Assembly: GCA_965204465.1 (NCBI GenBank)
Contig: OZ241995.1
Coordinates: 1,116,001 to 1,180,000 of the forward strand
DNA length: 64,000 nucleotides
Reading direction: 5' to 3'
Origin: CBDBES01 sp965204465
Lineage (GTDB): Bacteria > Spirochaetota > Leptospiria > Turneriellales > CBDBES01
Part shown: positions 50,099 through 60,441 of the stretch, piece by piece
Layout of the letters: each line of letters opens with the position of its first letter
How positions within the stretch are numbered: position 1 is the stretch's first letter
The notes under the pieces: model-generated
The model's database searches: none
Told to the model about the DNA's origin: nothing
The model's input: the letters and a program-made list of their open reading frames with translations, nothing else
Made by a program: the position numbers and the translations under genes

Positions 50099-52303
50099 AT
50101 GCAAAGATGGATCATCGTTAGCAATCGCTTGCCATTTACAAAAGATAAGACTACCAAAAAGATCATTCCTTCTTCAGGTGGTCTTGTAGTGGCTATTTCT
50201 GGTATAGAAACCAAAGCCGAAAAGATCTGGGTAGGTATATCTTCCTCAGAAATCAAATCTTCTGAATTAAAAGATCTTTCAGGAAAAAAATTCAAGGCCT
50301 ATATAAATATAGAAGTATCAGCCAAGGATTACGATAAATATTACAATGTCATTTCAAATGATGTTTTATGGCCTCTGTTTCACTATGAAGGTCAATATGT
50401 GCGATTCGACTGGGAATCCTGGAAAATTTATGAAAAAGTCAATAGACTATTTGCAGAGAAAATAGCTAAAATCGCTAAAAAAGGAGACCTGATCTGGATA
50501 CATGACTTTCACCTTTTTTTACTTCCCAAGTATTTAAGAAAGTTAAAACTGGATAATAGGACTGGCTTCTTTTTACATATACCTTTTCCAAGCTCTGAAT
50601 TTTTCAGGCAGTTGCCAGTCGCCAAAGAGATATTAGAAGGGATGTTGCAATCCGATCTGATTGGCTTCCACGAATATTCTTATTTAAGACATTTCAGGAG
50701 TTCGGTTCAATTTATATTAGGCGCTGATTCCAGTTTATTTCATCTTCGTCATAAAGGTAGAGAAATATCTTTAGGAGTCTTTCCTGTGAGTATAGATACA
50801 AGCAGATTTATACGTAAAACGGCCTCTAAAGAATTAAGGCAAAGGTATAAAGTATTCTTAAAAAGAAAAAACTACCAATCCTTAGTTCTTGGAGTGGATC
50901 GTTTAGACTATACTAAGGGGGTAGACCTGAAATTAAAGGCATTTCAGACATTTTTAAGAGAATATCCAGAACAAAGAGGGAATGTGGTTCTTTTACAAAT
51001 CGCTGTTCCTACCAGGCGCGACATAGAAGTCTATATTGATTTAAAAAAAGAAGTAGAACGTTTGGTGGGGGAGGTAAATGGCGAATTTGGTCATTCTCAC
51101 TATACACCTGTACAATATTTATATAAGTCTATTAATTTTGAGGAACTTTTAACACTTTATCGCCAGGCGAATGTATTGCTGGTAACCAGTAAAAGAGATG
51201 GAATGAATTTAGTTACTTTAGAATATCTGGCTTCTCAAGATTATTTTGATCCAGGGGTTGTTATATTGAGCGAATTTGCAGGCGCCTCCTCTATCATCCC
51301 TAATGTACTCTTGACAAACCCATGGGACATTAAAGGCACCGCTCAAAAGATATCAGAAGCATTGCTTCTTAGTAAAGAAGAAAGACGAAAGAGATATCAA
51401 CCAATGTTGCAACATCTTAAAGTATATACCGCTAGTTTATGGGCTGAAAATTTTATACAGGCCTTGGATGTTCCAATTAATAAAGAACGTAAAAAAACAA
51501 AGATAATTGAAATAGACAATAATAAGCTTCAAAATCTTTCGGAAGTTAAAGATAAAATCAGAAAAAAGCGCCTTCTTCTTCTATTGGATTATGATGGTAC
51601 TCTTGTTCCTATCGAAAGTAAGCCTGAATATGCTATAATAGATCAAAATCACCTTAGAAAATTAAAAAATTTATTAAAAAACAAGAATGTAAAGATGACA
51701 GTGGTTAGCGGAAGAAAGAGTAATTTTTTAAAGAATCAATTAAAGTCTTTAAATATAGATATGGCAGCGGAACATGGGGCTACTTATTATGATGTATCAA
51801 AAAAAAGATGGAAGTCATTAGTTAGCAGTGATATTAAAAGCTGGTATCCTATGGCTAAACAAATAATGGAGGCCTATACTTTTCATGTCCCAGGCAGTTT
51901 TATCGAGAAAAAAGAATATTCTATTTCATGGCATTATCGCAATTCTCCTCATGAATTTGCTGAATACCAAGCCAATCGGATGAAACAAGAATTAGAAGTC
52001 GGATTGGCAAATCTGCCAGTTACTACTATACATGGAAGAAAAGTAATAGAAAGTAGGTCCCTGGAGGCCAGTAAAGGAAATTTTATACAATGGTATTTAG
52101 AGAATAAGAATGATCTGAATGATCTATTTATTATTTGCATGGGGGATGATCATACAGATGAGGAAATGTTTATGAGATTGCCCCCGGAAGCCGTATCTAT
52201 TAAAGTAGGAAATAGCTTTACCAATGCTCAGTATATGATAGAAAATCAGGAAAAAGTATATACTCTTTTATCTGAGCTGGTTAAAACAGTCAACAAAACT
52301 TGA
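50099..52303 (+). CDS. otsA: Bifunctional trehalose-6-phosphate synthase/phosphatase
   Basis: 734 residues. GT20 synthase domain (~1-465): IVSNRLPFT, SGGLVVAIS, LIWIHDFHLFLLP, GFFLHIPFPSSE, VLGVDRLDYTKG and SKRDGMNLVTLEY. The C-terminal HAD phosphatase domain (~495-734) has LLLLDYDGTLVP with the nucleophile Asp, VVSGRKS, AEHGA and MGDDHTDEEMF. It makes trehalose from UDP-glucose and glucose-6-phosphate in one polypeptide (otsA-otsB fusion). Directly behind the GH15 gene, forming a trehalose cassette for osmotic or desiccation stress. Confidence 0.93.
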   Translation: MQRWIIVSNRLPFTKDKTTKKIIPSSGGLVVAISGIETKAEKIWVGISSSEIKSSELKDLSGKKFKAYINIEVSAKDYDKYYNVISNDVLWPLFHYEGQYVRFDWESWKIYEKVNRLFAEKIAKIAKKGDLIWIHDFHLFLLPKYLRKLKLDNRTGFFLHIPFPSSEFFRQLPVAKEILEGMLQSDLIGFHEYSYLRHFRSSVQFILGADSSLFHLRHKGREISLGVFPVSIDTSRFIRKTASKELRQRYKVFLKRKNYQSLVLGVDRLDYTKGVDLKLKAFQTFLREYPEQRGNVVLLQIAVPTRRDIEVYIDLKKEVERLVGEVNGEFGHSHYTPVQYLYKSINFEELLTLYRQANVLLVTSKRDGMNLVTLEYLASQDYFDPGVVILSEFAGASSIIPNVLLTNPWDIKGTAQKISEALLLSKEERRKRYQPMLQHLKVYTASLWAENFIQALDVPINKERKKTKIIEIDNNKLQNLSEVKDKIRKKRLLLLLDYDGTLVPIESKPEYAIIDQNHLRKLKNLLKNKNVKMTVVSGRKSNFLKNQLKSLNIDMAAEHGATYYDVSKKRWKSLVSSDIKSWYPMAKQIMEAYTFHVPGSFIEKKEYSISWHYRNSPHEFAEYQANRMKQELEVGLANLPVTTIHGRKVIESRSLEASKGNFIQWYLENKNDLNDLFIICMGDDHTDEEMFMRLPPEAVSIKVGNSFTNAQYMIENQEKVYTLLSELVKTVNKT

Positions 52304-52404
52304 AGAGGAGAAGAAACTAAGAACCTAACTGATAAAAAATAAAGATCAAAAGCTTTATTTTTTTGTATATACAGGGTCTTCTCTATCTTCACTTTGTGGT
52401 ATTC

Positions 52405-52650
52405 ATGAATTCTGAATTACTCAATATTTTAGCATGTCCCCGAAGCCAAAGAAAATTATTGATGGCTCCTAAAGAGGTCATTGAAAAGGTAAATAAAATG
52501 ATAACAGAAAAAAAATGCTTTAACCTTGGGGGAAAGCTTGTTAAAGAACCGATTCAAAAAGGATTATATGAACCTATTCAAAAGTTATTATATATAATTA
52601 CAGATAACATACCTGTATTATTAGTGGAAGAAGCAATCCAGATCGATTAG
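52405..52650 (+). CDS. Trm112-like small protein
   Basis: 81 residues starting at MNSELLNILACPRSQRKLLM; the earlier in-frame opening (52363) adds a non-family stretch. The LLNILACP start and IITDNIPVLLVEEAI ending are the hallmarks of the UPF0434/YcaR group. An insert of ~30 residues lies between, and of the usual zinc cysteines only the one in ACP and one in KKCFN remain. The family includes activators of methyltransferases; here the partner is unknown. Confidence 0.75.
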   Translation: MNSELLNILACPRSQRKLLMAPKEVIEKVNKMITEKKCFNLGGKLVKEPIQKGLYEPIQKLLYIITDNIPVLLVEEAIQID

Positions 52651-52817
52651 AATAAAAGCAACATGAAAAAATAAATAATGGTTGTGGAAAATACTATGTT
52701 TATCATTAAAGTCTTCAGTCAATAAAAAAATATACACTAAAGAATGATCAACACACATAGAAATCATTAATTGATTCATTATAAAGACGATAATATAAAA
52801 TATGAAAAGAGGTAATC

Positions 52818-55244
52818 TTGAAGTATAATAATATATCACAAGAAGGTAAATTGAAAATAAAAAGAATCATAGGATTCTTGTTTTTATTTGGTTTCACGGC
52901 AATTATCTTTACTAAGTTGATATGCAAAGGGGAGACCGATATCTCAAAAGGATGGCAAGAATTTGCACCTGATTCTATCAAAGACGAAAGAATAGAACAA
53001 ATAAAATCGCTCAAAAAACTATTGGATCTAGATCCATCCGATCATAATACATACTACGAAATAGGCAAGCTATATAATAAACTGGGAGATTATGAAAATG
53101 CCTATCAATATCTTAAAAAAGCAGATTCTATTGCCAGTAAGGAAAATATAGATACTTCCATGAAATATAATATACTCACTGAATTGGCTCATTCTCTTTC
53201 TAAAAGAGGGAAATTTGATGAAGCCATTAAAATATTAGAGAGAGCTAAAAAAATATCTCCTAAAAAAGTAACTGCATATAATAGAAGGGGGAATATTCAC
53301 GATAAAAGAAAAGAAGCTAAAAAAGCCCGTAAAGAATATCTAAAGGCCCAATTTATTGATAAAAAACATCCTGAGTCATATAGAAATCTGGCGAATCAGG
53401 AGTTACTTAAAGGCAACGATGATTCTGCTTTAGACTATTTAAAAGAAAGCGTACGAAAGAATCCAAATAATTACACAACCTTTAAGAATCTGGGGGATGT
53501 CTATCGTAAGCTAAATCAATATGACAATGCGATCAAAGCATACCAAAGAGCTTTGGAATTGAGCCCTGGCAAAAGTGATAGGGCAAAGATATATTACAGA
53601 CTAGCAAAGGCTTATCAAAAAAAAGGAGATTTATTGAATTATGAGAAAAATCTAAGAGAAGGAGACAGTCAAGGATCTATTCTACCGGAACTCTCCGAAG
53701 AATTAGGTGATCTGGAAAAGAACAGGAATAATATGAGAGCTGCCTTGACCCACTACAAAAGAGCTTTAAGATATAATTCTACAGACGACAAACTGCGCAA
53801 AAAATATAATCGTCTTTATGATCGATACAAAAACTATTTAGAAGGCATTGATCAGCAGAATAAAAAAGATAGAGTAGTAAAAGATGCGCCAATATCCGTA
53901 CCAAAAGTAGATGGTGATGATGTTTTATCTTCATCCACAATACGAAAGAAACAACAAAAAAGCGACAGGGATATTTCTGATCTGCTTTCGGAAGGCAAGG
54001 ATGCCTTTAAAAATAAACAATATGCTCTTGCCGAAAAAAAATTTGCAGAAGCCCAGAGAATAAATCCAAGGCATATGGATGTAGATTATTTTCTGGCAAG
54101 ATCTCAGGATAAACTACAAAAAAATGAAAAAGCCATCAAAAACTATCTCAAGACAAATCGTAAAGACCCTAAAAATAAAAAATCTCATTATTATCTGGGA
54201 ATTATTTATTACAGACAAAAGGAATATCAAAAAGCGCTTAACATGTTCAAGAGATCGATTCGAATTGATCCTCTATTTGTAAATGCGCATTATTCTGCCG
54301 GACTTAGTTATAGTAAATTGAAAAAGAATCAGCTTGCTATTAAGTCCTATCAAAGAGCCTTACAAATTGATCCAAATCTTTATCAGGCACTTTTTAATCT
54401 GGCCGTTTCTTATAAGAAAATAAAAAAATACGACAATGCCCTGGAGAATCTTTTAAAAGCCGAAAATATTCGTCAAAATGATGCAAACCTATACTATCAA
54501 AGGGGAGAGATATTTGATAAAAAAAATGACTTTGTTCTGGCCAGAGAAAGCTATGAGAAAGCACTTCAATTAGATCCGGATCATAATGAGGCTAAATTTA
54601 ATATTGCATTAACTTATGCAAAAGAAAAAAATTATCCCAAAGCTCATTCTATGCTTGAAGAATTGCGACAAGAGAATCCAAATAATCCGGAAATAGTATA
54701 TCAAATAGGTAAATTATATCAGGAAGAAAATAAAATACAAGAGGCTATTTCGTATTATAAACAAGCAACTTCTATAAAAGAAAATTATTATAAGGCATGG
54801 TTAAATCTAGGGGGGATATATTCCGAATCAGATGAAAAGCCAAAGGCAGTTCAATCCTATACAAAAGCAATAGAGGCCCGCCCAGATAGCTTTGAAGCCG
54901 CCTTCAATCTGGGTAACTTGTATTTTCGCCAAAAGGAATATAATTTTGCCAGAGAATATTATAGAAAAGCTCTTGTGTCCAATCCCAAACATACAAATAC
55001 CAGAGTAACTTTTGCTGAAACCTTAGAAGAACTCAACTCCTATGAACAAGCTAAAGAACAATATCTTTTAGTTCTAAAACAAGACGAAAACCATCTTGTG
55101 GCAATGGAAAGATTAGCCTTTTTATATTATCGTAAATTAAACGATAATCAGAAAGCAAGCAATATTTTCCGTAGAATTTTGAGACGCTATCCATCTCACC
55201 CTAAGAGTTCTGAGTTCAGATCACTTCTAAGTCTACTGAAATAA
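52818..55244 (+). CDS. Membrane-anchored TPR-repeat protein
   Basis: 808 residues. TTG start supported by AAGAGGT five bases upstream. One membrane span (IIGFLFLFGFTAIIFTKLI, ~16-34), then two blocks of tetratricopeptide repeats separated by a charged linker near residues ~345-390. Clear units include YYEIGKLYNKLGDYENAYQY, AHYSAGLSYSKLKKNQLAIK and AFNLGNLYFRQKEYNFAREY. Probably a periplasmic scaffold for protein complexes. It overlaps the next gene by one base (TAATG) and heads a three-gene unit. Confidence 0.85.
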   Translation: MKYNNISQEGKLKIKRIIGFLFLFGFTAIIFTKLICKGETDISKGWQEFAPDSIKDERIEQIKSLKKLLDLDPSDHNTYYEIGKLYNKLGDYENAYQYLKKADSIASKENIDTSMKYNILTELAHSLSKRGKFDEAIKILERAKKISPKKVTAYNRRGNIHDKRKEAKKARKEYLKAQFIDKKHPESYRNLANQELLKGNDDSALDYLKESVRKNPNNYTTFKNLGDVYRKLNQYDNAIKAYQRALELSPGKSDRAKIYYRLAKAYQKKGDLLNYEKNLREGDSQGSILPELSEELGDLEKNRNNMRAALTHYKRALRYNSTDDKLRKKYNRLYDRYKNYLEGIDQQNKKDRVVKDAPISVPKVDGDDVLSSSTIRKKQQKSDRDISDLLSEGKDAFKNKQYALAEKKFAEAQRINPRHMDVDYFLARSQDKLQKNEKAIKNYLKTNRKDPKNKKSHYYLGIIYYRQKEYQKALNMFKRSIRIDPLFVNAHYSAGLSYSKLKKNQLAIKSYQRALQIDPNLYQALFNLAVSYKKIKKYDNALENLLKAENIRQNDANLYYQRGEIFDKKNDFVLARESYEKALQLDPDHNEAKFNIALTYAKEKNYPKAHSMLEELRQENPNNPEIVYQIGKLYQEENKIQEAISYYKQATSIKENYYKAWLNLGGIYSESDEKPKAVQSYTKAIEARPDSFEAAFNLGNLYFRQKEYNFAREYYRKALVSNPKHTNTRVTFAETLEELNSYEQAKEQYLLVLKQDENHLVAMERLAFLYYRKLNDNQKASNIFRRILRRYPSHPKSSEFRSLLSLLK

Positions 55245-56326
55245 TGAGTAACCGTTCAAAGTTATTTTCTCTATTTATATACTTTCTTTGCGGAATATTC
55301 ATTACTTTTAAAAACATAGATTCAAAAGAAAACCATAAAACCCCAAAAAATACCCCACCCCCTATTCCTAATATAGAAAAAGAGAAAAAGAAAAATAATG
55401 TCAAAAATAAAAGGAATGAAAATATTAGATTGGTCTTAAAGTACGGGACTTCTGAAAAAGTAAGAAAAGTATTAGGCCATATTCCAAAGTTAAAAAAGGA
55501 AGATCAAATATCTTTCATCCCCGAAATAGAAAAACTATTAGAAACGGATGATATATTGATTCAGATAAAGGCGGTTAATTTGATCGGTAATGTCTCCTGG
55601 GAAAATCTAGATACAAAAATAATACCTTTTCTGCAAAGTAATTCCAGGGTAATGGTGTATACGGCTTTAAACAGCATAAATAAAAAAAAGATCATAAAAG
55701 CTTTACCCACTATGAGGAAAATGATCATGGAAATGGACTTCCAAAAAAAGAGTAATTATATCTCTGATATGATTCTTGCCTTTGCCGATCTTGAAGACCA
55801 AGAAATGGCAAAATTCTTTTTTGCAAAATTAAAAGATCAGAAAGTAAGAAATTCCTATAAAATAAGAATCGTACAATATCTTACCTCAATAAGATATCAA
55901 AAAAAAGAAGTGATGGATCATTTTGTTTCTGTTTTGCAGGATGATCAGGAAGACATTAAATTAAGAGCCATCTGCGCAAAAGCCATTGGCAGATTAGAAT
56001 TCACCAGCGCTAAAGATAGCTTGAAGAAAGAGTTAGAAAAAATAGATCAAACAGAATCAGAAGATAGAAAAAATGAATTAAGGTCTGTGCGCCTTTGGAT
56101 CATCTCTTCGCTTATTATGCTCAAAGATGAAGAAGCCGAAAAAATTCTATTCCAAATGATAAGAGACCCCATTGAAAGCATACGGGTTAAGGCTGTTAGG
56201 GAATTAGGAAAGATCAATCCAAAGAAATATAAAGAAATGTTAGAGTATAAAGCAGAATATGATCCTAGTATCAGAGTACAAAGAGCTGCTAAAGAAGCTC
56301 TCAAGAAGGATATAACATTAAAATGA
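55244..56326 (+). CDS. Exported HEAT-repeat protein in TPR operon
   Basis: 360 residues. N-terminal signal or anchor (LFSLFIYFLCGIFITF), a proline- and lysine-rich linker (NTPPPIPNIEKEKKK), then HEAT repeats: DDILIQIKAVNLIGNVS, EDIKLRAICAKAIGRLE and DPIESIRVKAVRELGKI. Similar in plan to the 34471 protein. Coupled to the TPR gene by TAATG and to the following gene by ATGA, so the three products are probably made together and may interact. Confidence 0.78.
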   Translation: MSNRSKLFSLFIYFLCGIFITFKNIDSKENHKTPKNTPPPIPNIEKEKKKNNVKNKRNENIRLVLKYGTSEKVRKVLGHIPKLKKEDQISFIPEIEKLLETDDILIQIKAVNLIGNVSWENLDTKIIPFLQSNSRVMVYTALNSINKKKIIKALPTMRKMIMEMDFQKKSNYISDMILAFADLEDQEMAKFFFAKLKDQKVRNSYKIRIVQYLTSIRYQKKEVMDHFVSVLQDDQEDIKLRAICAKAIGRLEFTSAKDSLKKELEKIDQTESEDRKNELRSVRLWIISSLIMLKDEEAEKILFQMIRDPIESIRVKAVRELGKINPKKYKEMLEYKAEYDPSIRVQRAAKEALKKDITLK

Positions 56327-56829
56327 AAGTGGATCCATTGATCAAACAAAAAAAGAATATCTGTATTCCCCAGGGAATACTTCTCTTTTTTTTTCTGTAT
56401 ATGACACCCCTTTATATTGAGGCGGCTGATCCCACCATTACTTTATCCAACTCTTTAGAAGAAGGCATAGAAAAAGAATATAGCTTAAAATTGAGTTATC
56501 AAAATAAGCAAAATGATTTTCTCATATTTTATGATCAAAATGGAGAGACCATATATATTCAATATAGAAGAGACAAATGGGATTATCGTAGAGAAAAAAT
56601 GGTAAAAGAACTTCAAAGAGCAAATGAATACAATATCCGATTTATATACTTAGGCACTTTAAATGAAATGGATCATAGATTTAAAGATCAAATACTGCCT
56701 TTTAAACTCACTAAAGAAGAAATACAAAAAGCACTTCCACAGAGAGTGATCAGAGAGATACCCCCCATTAAAGTAGGTAGGCTAATTGATCTGCAATATT
56801 CTCATTTAGATGATTTAAGATTAGAGTAA
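56323..56829 (+). CDS. Hypothetical exported protein, third gene of TPR operon
   Basis: 168 residues. Signal peptide GILLFFFLYMTPLYIEA with likely cleavage near EAADP. The mature part is alpha/beta with a charged middle (YDQNGETIYIQYRRDKWDYRREKM). No family recognised. The ATGA overlap with the HEAT gene sets the start at 56323. The 90 bp to the convergent secA end hold no clear terminator. Confidence 0.6.
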   Translation: MKVDPLIKQKKNICIPQGILLFFFLYMTPLYIEAADPTITLSNSLEEGIEKEYSLKLSYQNKQNDFLIFYDQNGETIYIQYRRDKWDYRREKMVKELQRANEYNIRFIYLGTLNEMDHRFKDQILPFKLTKEEIQKALPQRVIREIPPIKVGRLIDLQYSHLDDLRLE

Positions 56830-56920
56830 TCGTTAATTTTTAACCTACTGGTATAAGTGCTATATTCAAAAATCTGGTTATGGAGATGTTTCCATTCGTG
56901 TAAATTGGTGTAAAAGAAAA

Positions 56921-59503
56921 TCACCTTCGACGTTTTCTACTCTTTCTTCTGGATATGCCTCCACCTGCCTTGAGAGCTGCCTTACTCATTCCACTTCCAT
57001 GTTCTACATTGGGAGAAGTAGCATCTAAGAGTCCCCGTCCATCTTTATTCTGATTAAAATTTTTCAAGGCACTCCCTACCCCATAAGATTCTGTATTCGA
57101 ATGTTTGGCAACTCCCTGCATCTCATATTCCGCAGGTACATCTTCTTGAAGTCTCTCTTGTATCTGTGCTCTGAAAATATATTCTACGACTTCTTCTTTG
57201 ACCATGCTATTCATTTCTTCAAAAAGAGAAAATGACTGAAAACGATATTCTACAATAGGAGTCCTCTGCGCATATCCAATCGTCCAGATCCCTTCTCTTA
57301 ATTGGTCAATAGCATATAGATGATCCTTCCATTTTTGATCGATTACTTTCAGCAATACGATCCTTTGTAATATAGAAAAATTTTCCTCACCTATCTGTTC
57401 TTTTTTTTGATCATATTTCTGCTGCACCAGAGACATTACCTTAGACAGTATGTCATCGAAATGCATTTCATCAATATTATCCCCCAGGCTAGAAAGATGA
57501 ATTTCAAAATTCTTTTGCAGCCAATTAGAAAGGCCTTCTACATTCCATGCATTATAATCCTTTGGAGGAAGAAATTCTTCCAATTTTGTACGAATGGCAT
57601 CCGATAAAAAACCAGAGATCAATTCACTCACATCTTCTTTGTCTAAAGCTTCATTTCTTATTTTATATACATAATTCCTCTGTGTATCCATTACATCATC
57701 ATATTCCAATAAATGCTTACGAATATCAAAATTATGTCCTTCCACTTTTTTTTGGGCCCTTTCAATGGCATTGGTTACCATTTTATGCTCAATAGCCTCT
57801 CCATCTTCCATTCCTAGTTTTTGCATTATAGGTCCAATTCTATCTGAACCAAAAATACGCATCAGATCATCTTCTAAAGAAAGATAAAATCGGGAAGAGC
57901 CAGAATCTCCCTGCCTTCCGGAACGTCCTCTCAATTGGTTGTCTATTCTTCTGGATTCATGCCTCTCAGATCCTATGATATGCAGACCCCCTACACTTTT
58001 TACTGTATCCCCCAAAACAATGTCTGTACCCCTTCCCGCCATATTGGTGGCAATGGTAACCTTACTTCTTTGGCCTGCTTCTTTAATGATCTCTGCCTCT
58101 TTTTCATGAAATTTTGCGTTCAATATGCTATGGGGCACTCCTTTTTGCGTCAAAAGCTTAGATAGTTTTTCAGAGTTCTCAATGGAAACAGTGCCTAATA
58201 ATATTGGCTGCCCTTTGAGATATTTTTCTTTTACATCTTCTGCGATGGCTTCAAACTTTTCTTTTTGAGTACGGTAGATCTGATCGGGATAATCTAATCT
58301 GATCATAGGCATATGAGTAGGAAGAACAGAAACTTCCAGGCCATATATCTTCCTGAATTCTTCTGCCTCTGTATCTGCCGTACCAGTCATACCGGCTAAT
58401 TTTTTATATAAACGAAAATAATTTTGAAATGTAATGGTAGCAAGAGTTTGATTCTCTTGCTTTATAGGTACTTTTTCTTTTGCCTCTATCGCTTGGTGCA
58501 ACCCATCTGAATAACGACGACCTTCCATTAATCTGCCTGTAAATTCATCTACAATAATAATCTCTCCTCCCTGTATCACATAATCCACATCTTTTTGAAA
58601 AAGGGCATACGCCTTTAAAGATTGATGTACATGATGCACCAGATCTACATTTCCAGGGTCATATAGATTTCCAATCTCAAGCAGCTTTTCTACTTTTGCC
58701 ACGCCTATTTCAGTTAGTAGAACATTCCTGGCTTTTTCATCAACTTCATAATCATCTTTATCTCTCAATTGGTGAACGATCTTATCCACTCTTGGATATA
58801 CATCCGTACTTTGTTCCGCTGGTCCACTGATGATCAACGGTGTTCTGGCCTCATCAATTAAAATAGAGTCCACTTCATCTACAATGGCATATTGATGCCC
58901 TCTCTGTACTTTTAGAGTCTTATGCTCTACCATATTGTCTCTGAGATAATCAAAACCAAACTCATTATTGGTACCATAGGTAATATCCTTTGAATATGCG
59001 CTTTTTCTTTGTTCATGGGGCATATTTGAAGTTATAAAACCAACCGAAAGACCCAGGAAGTTATAAATAGGCTTCATCCATTCTGCATCTCTCTTAGCCA
59101 GATAATCGTTCACTGTTACCAGATGCACCCCATTACCAACCAAAGCATTCAGATAAATGGGCAAAGTAGAAGTAAGCGTCTTGCCTTCTCCTGTTTTCAT
59201 TTCAGAGATCATTCCTCTATGTAATACAATGCCTCCCATGATCTGTACGTCATAATGGCTTAAACCAATAGTCTTTTCTGAAGCACTTCTTACACAGGCA
59301 AATGCTTCTGGCAGAATTTCATCCAGACTTTCGCCTCTGGAAATTCTTTCTTTGAATTGTATAGTCTTAGCTTGTAGATCGGCATCGCTTAAATTGCCAA
59401 TTTCTTCTTTAAATTGATTGACTTTAGAAACGATTGGCTGCATTTTCTTTATATCTCTTTCATATTTAGAGCCAAAAAATATCCTTAAGATCATCTGCAG
59501 CAT
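56921..59503 (-). CDS. secA: Preprotein translocase ATPase SecA
   Basis: 860 residues. Motor for export through SecYEG. Walker A MISEMKTGEGKTLTS, DEAD-type DEVDSILIDEARTPLI, AITFQNYFRLYKKLAGMTGTA, TNMAGRGTDIVLGD and the arginine-finger region LRGRSGRQGDSG. The helical scaffold end (RIVLLKVIDQKWKDHLYAIDQLREGI) is present. The usual C-terminal zinc finger (CxCxSGxx) is absent; the protein ends in a basic tail SRRKSRKRRR, which may bind lipid or ribosome. Confidence 0.96.
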   Translation of the reverse strand: MLQMILRIFFGSKYERDIKKMQPIVSKVNQFKEEIGNLSDADLQAKTIQFKERISRGESLDEILPEAFACVRSASEKTIGLSHYDVQIMGGIVLHRGMISEMKTGEGKTLTSTLPIYLNALVGNGVHLVTVNDYLAKRDAEWMKPIYNFLGLSVGFITSNMPHEQRKSAYSKDITYGTNNEFGFDYLRDNMVEHKTLKVQRGHQYAIVDEVDSILIDEARTPLIISGPAEQSTDVYPRVDKIVHQLRDKDDYEVDEKARNVLLTEIGVAKVEKLLEIGNLYDPGNVDLVHHVHQSLKAYALFQKDVDYVIQGGEIIIVDEFTGRLMEGRRYSDGLHQAIEAKEKVPIKQENQTLATITFQNYFRLYKKLAGMTGTADTEAEEFRKIYGLEVSVLPTHMPMIRLDYPDQIYRTQKEKFEAIAEDVKEKYLKGQPILLGTVSIENSEKLSKLLTQKGVPHSILNAKFHEKEAEIIKEAGQRSKVTIATNMAGRGTDIVLGDTVKSVGGLHIIGSERHESRRIDNQLRGRSGRQGDSGSSRFYLSLEDDLMRIFGSDRIGPIMQKLGMEDGEAIEHKMVTNAIERAQKKVEGHNFDIRKHLLEYDDVMDTQRNYVYKIRNEALDKEDVSELISGFLSDAIRTKLEEFLPPKDYNAWNVEGLSNWLQKNFEIHLSSLGDNIDEMHFDDILSKVMSLVQQKYDQKKEQIGEENFSILQRIVLLKVIDQKWKDHLYAIDQLREGIWTIGYAQRTPIVEYRFQSFSLFEEMNSMVKEEVVEYIFRAQIQERLQEDVPAEYEMQGVAKHSNTESYGVGSALKNFNQNKDGRGLLDATSPNVEHGSGMSKAALKAGGGISRRKSRKRRR

Positions 59504-59581
59504 TTTTAATTTCTCCTGAATGTTTCAAAGATCACTTGTTCAGTAAAAAACATATTGTCTACTATGTTTTTACTTCTTTAA

Positions 59582-60361
59582 CTATATTTCTACATCATTA
59601 AATGCACGTAGAATTAAAAAAGCGATCCCTAAGAAAACCCCAAAGGGCAATTTAGTTTTTAGACCCTTGTCTACAATGGATTTGGTTTTAATTTTTGTGG
59701 AAAAGAGATAGAATAAAATCCCCAGAACAGAAGCAAGAGTGGGTAAAAAAACAGACATTGGGTAACCTAATCCAAGGCTTAAAGGGAAAATAAGCCTTAC
59801 ATCCGCCAAGCCTAACTTGTATTTGGATAATATGCGGACCAAATGAAATAAAGAGTACCATGAAATAGAGATGAAAATATGAACCAGGGAAGCTTCATGA
59901 ATTAAAAAAAATTCGGCAGTAGAAAGAATGAATAAAGCTAAAATAGATTCCGTAGGGATGAGCATAAATTCCCAATCAATGTAAGAAATAAGATAAATTA
60001 GAACAAAATAAAAAATAGAAAAAAATAGAAAAAGAGCATTAGGATTCCAAAAGCCTAAAACACATCCATATAGAAAGCCGATCAATTCTAAATAAAGAAA
60101 TCTTTTAGAAAGAGGCAATCCACAATGAGAGCATTTTAGTTTTGCCAATAAACAACCTAAAATAGGAATTAAATATATTGATTTGACAGGCAATGAACAA
60201 TTCTCGCAAAAGGATCTAATTTTAAAGATATATTTCCATTTTTGAGTAATGGATTTTCTGGACTTTCTATAGAAAGCATTTAATATTCGCCAGCTAAATG
60301 AATCAGCGAAAGATACAGCAAAGGAAAATGAAATTCCCACGAATAAAACATACCACAACAT
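59582..60361 (-). CDS. pilD: Prepilin peptidase / type IV leader peptidase
   Basis: 259 residues, about seven membrane spans. The cytoplasmic loop has both zinc pairs, CENC and CSHC, typical of the bifunctional peptidase-methyltransferase. Of the two catalytic aspartates, the first is in YIDWEFMLIP. The second lies in KLGLADVRLIFPL, where the usual GxGD has Ala before Asp. It cleaves and may methylate type IV pilin-like proteins, suggesting type IV pili or type II secretion elsewhere in the genome. It is 78 bp upstream of secA on the same strand. Confidence 0.83.
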   Translation of the reverse strand: MLWYVLFVGISFSFAVSFADSFSWRILNAFYRKSRKSITQKWKYIFKIRSFCENCSLPVKSIYLIPILGCLLAKLKCSHCGLPLSKRFLYLELIGFLYGCVLGFWNPNALFLFFSIFYFVLIYLISYIDWEFMLIPTESILALFILSTAEFFLIHEASLVHIFISISWYSLFHLVRILSKYKLGLADVRLIFPLSLGLGYPMSVFLPTLASVLGILFYLFSTKIKTKSIVDKGLKTKLPFGVFLGIAFLILRAFNDVEI

Positions 60362-60441
60362 TTCTAAATTTTGCCCTTGTGAATTTTCATAGACATCTGT
60401 CTATTCATTTTAATTTGTACAGTTTTTATTTATAAGAAAAA

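Noticed and set aside
52363..52404. N-terminal extension of the Trm112-like protein
   Set aside because: The extra 14 residues are outside the family; MNSELLNILACP is the natural start.
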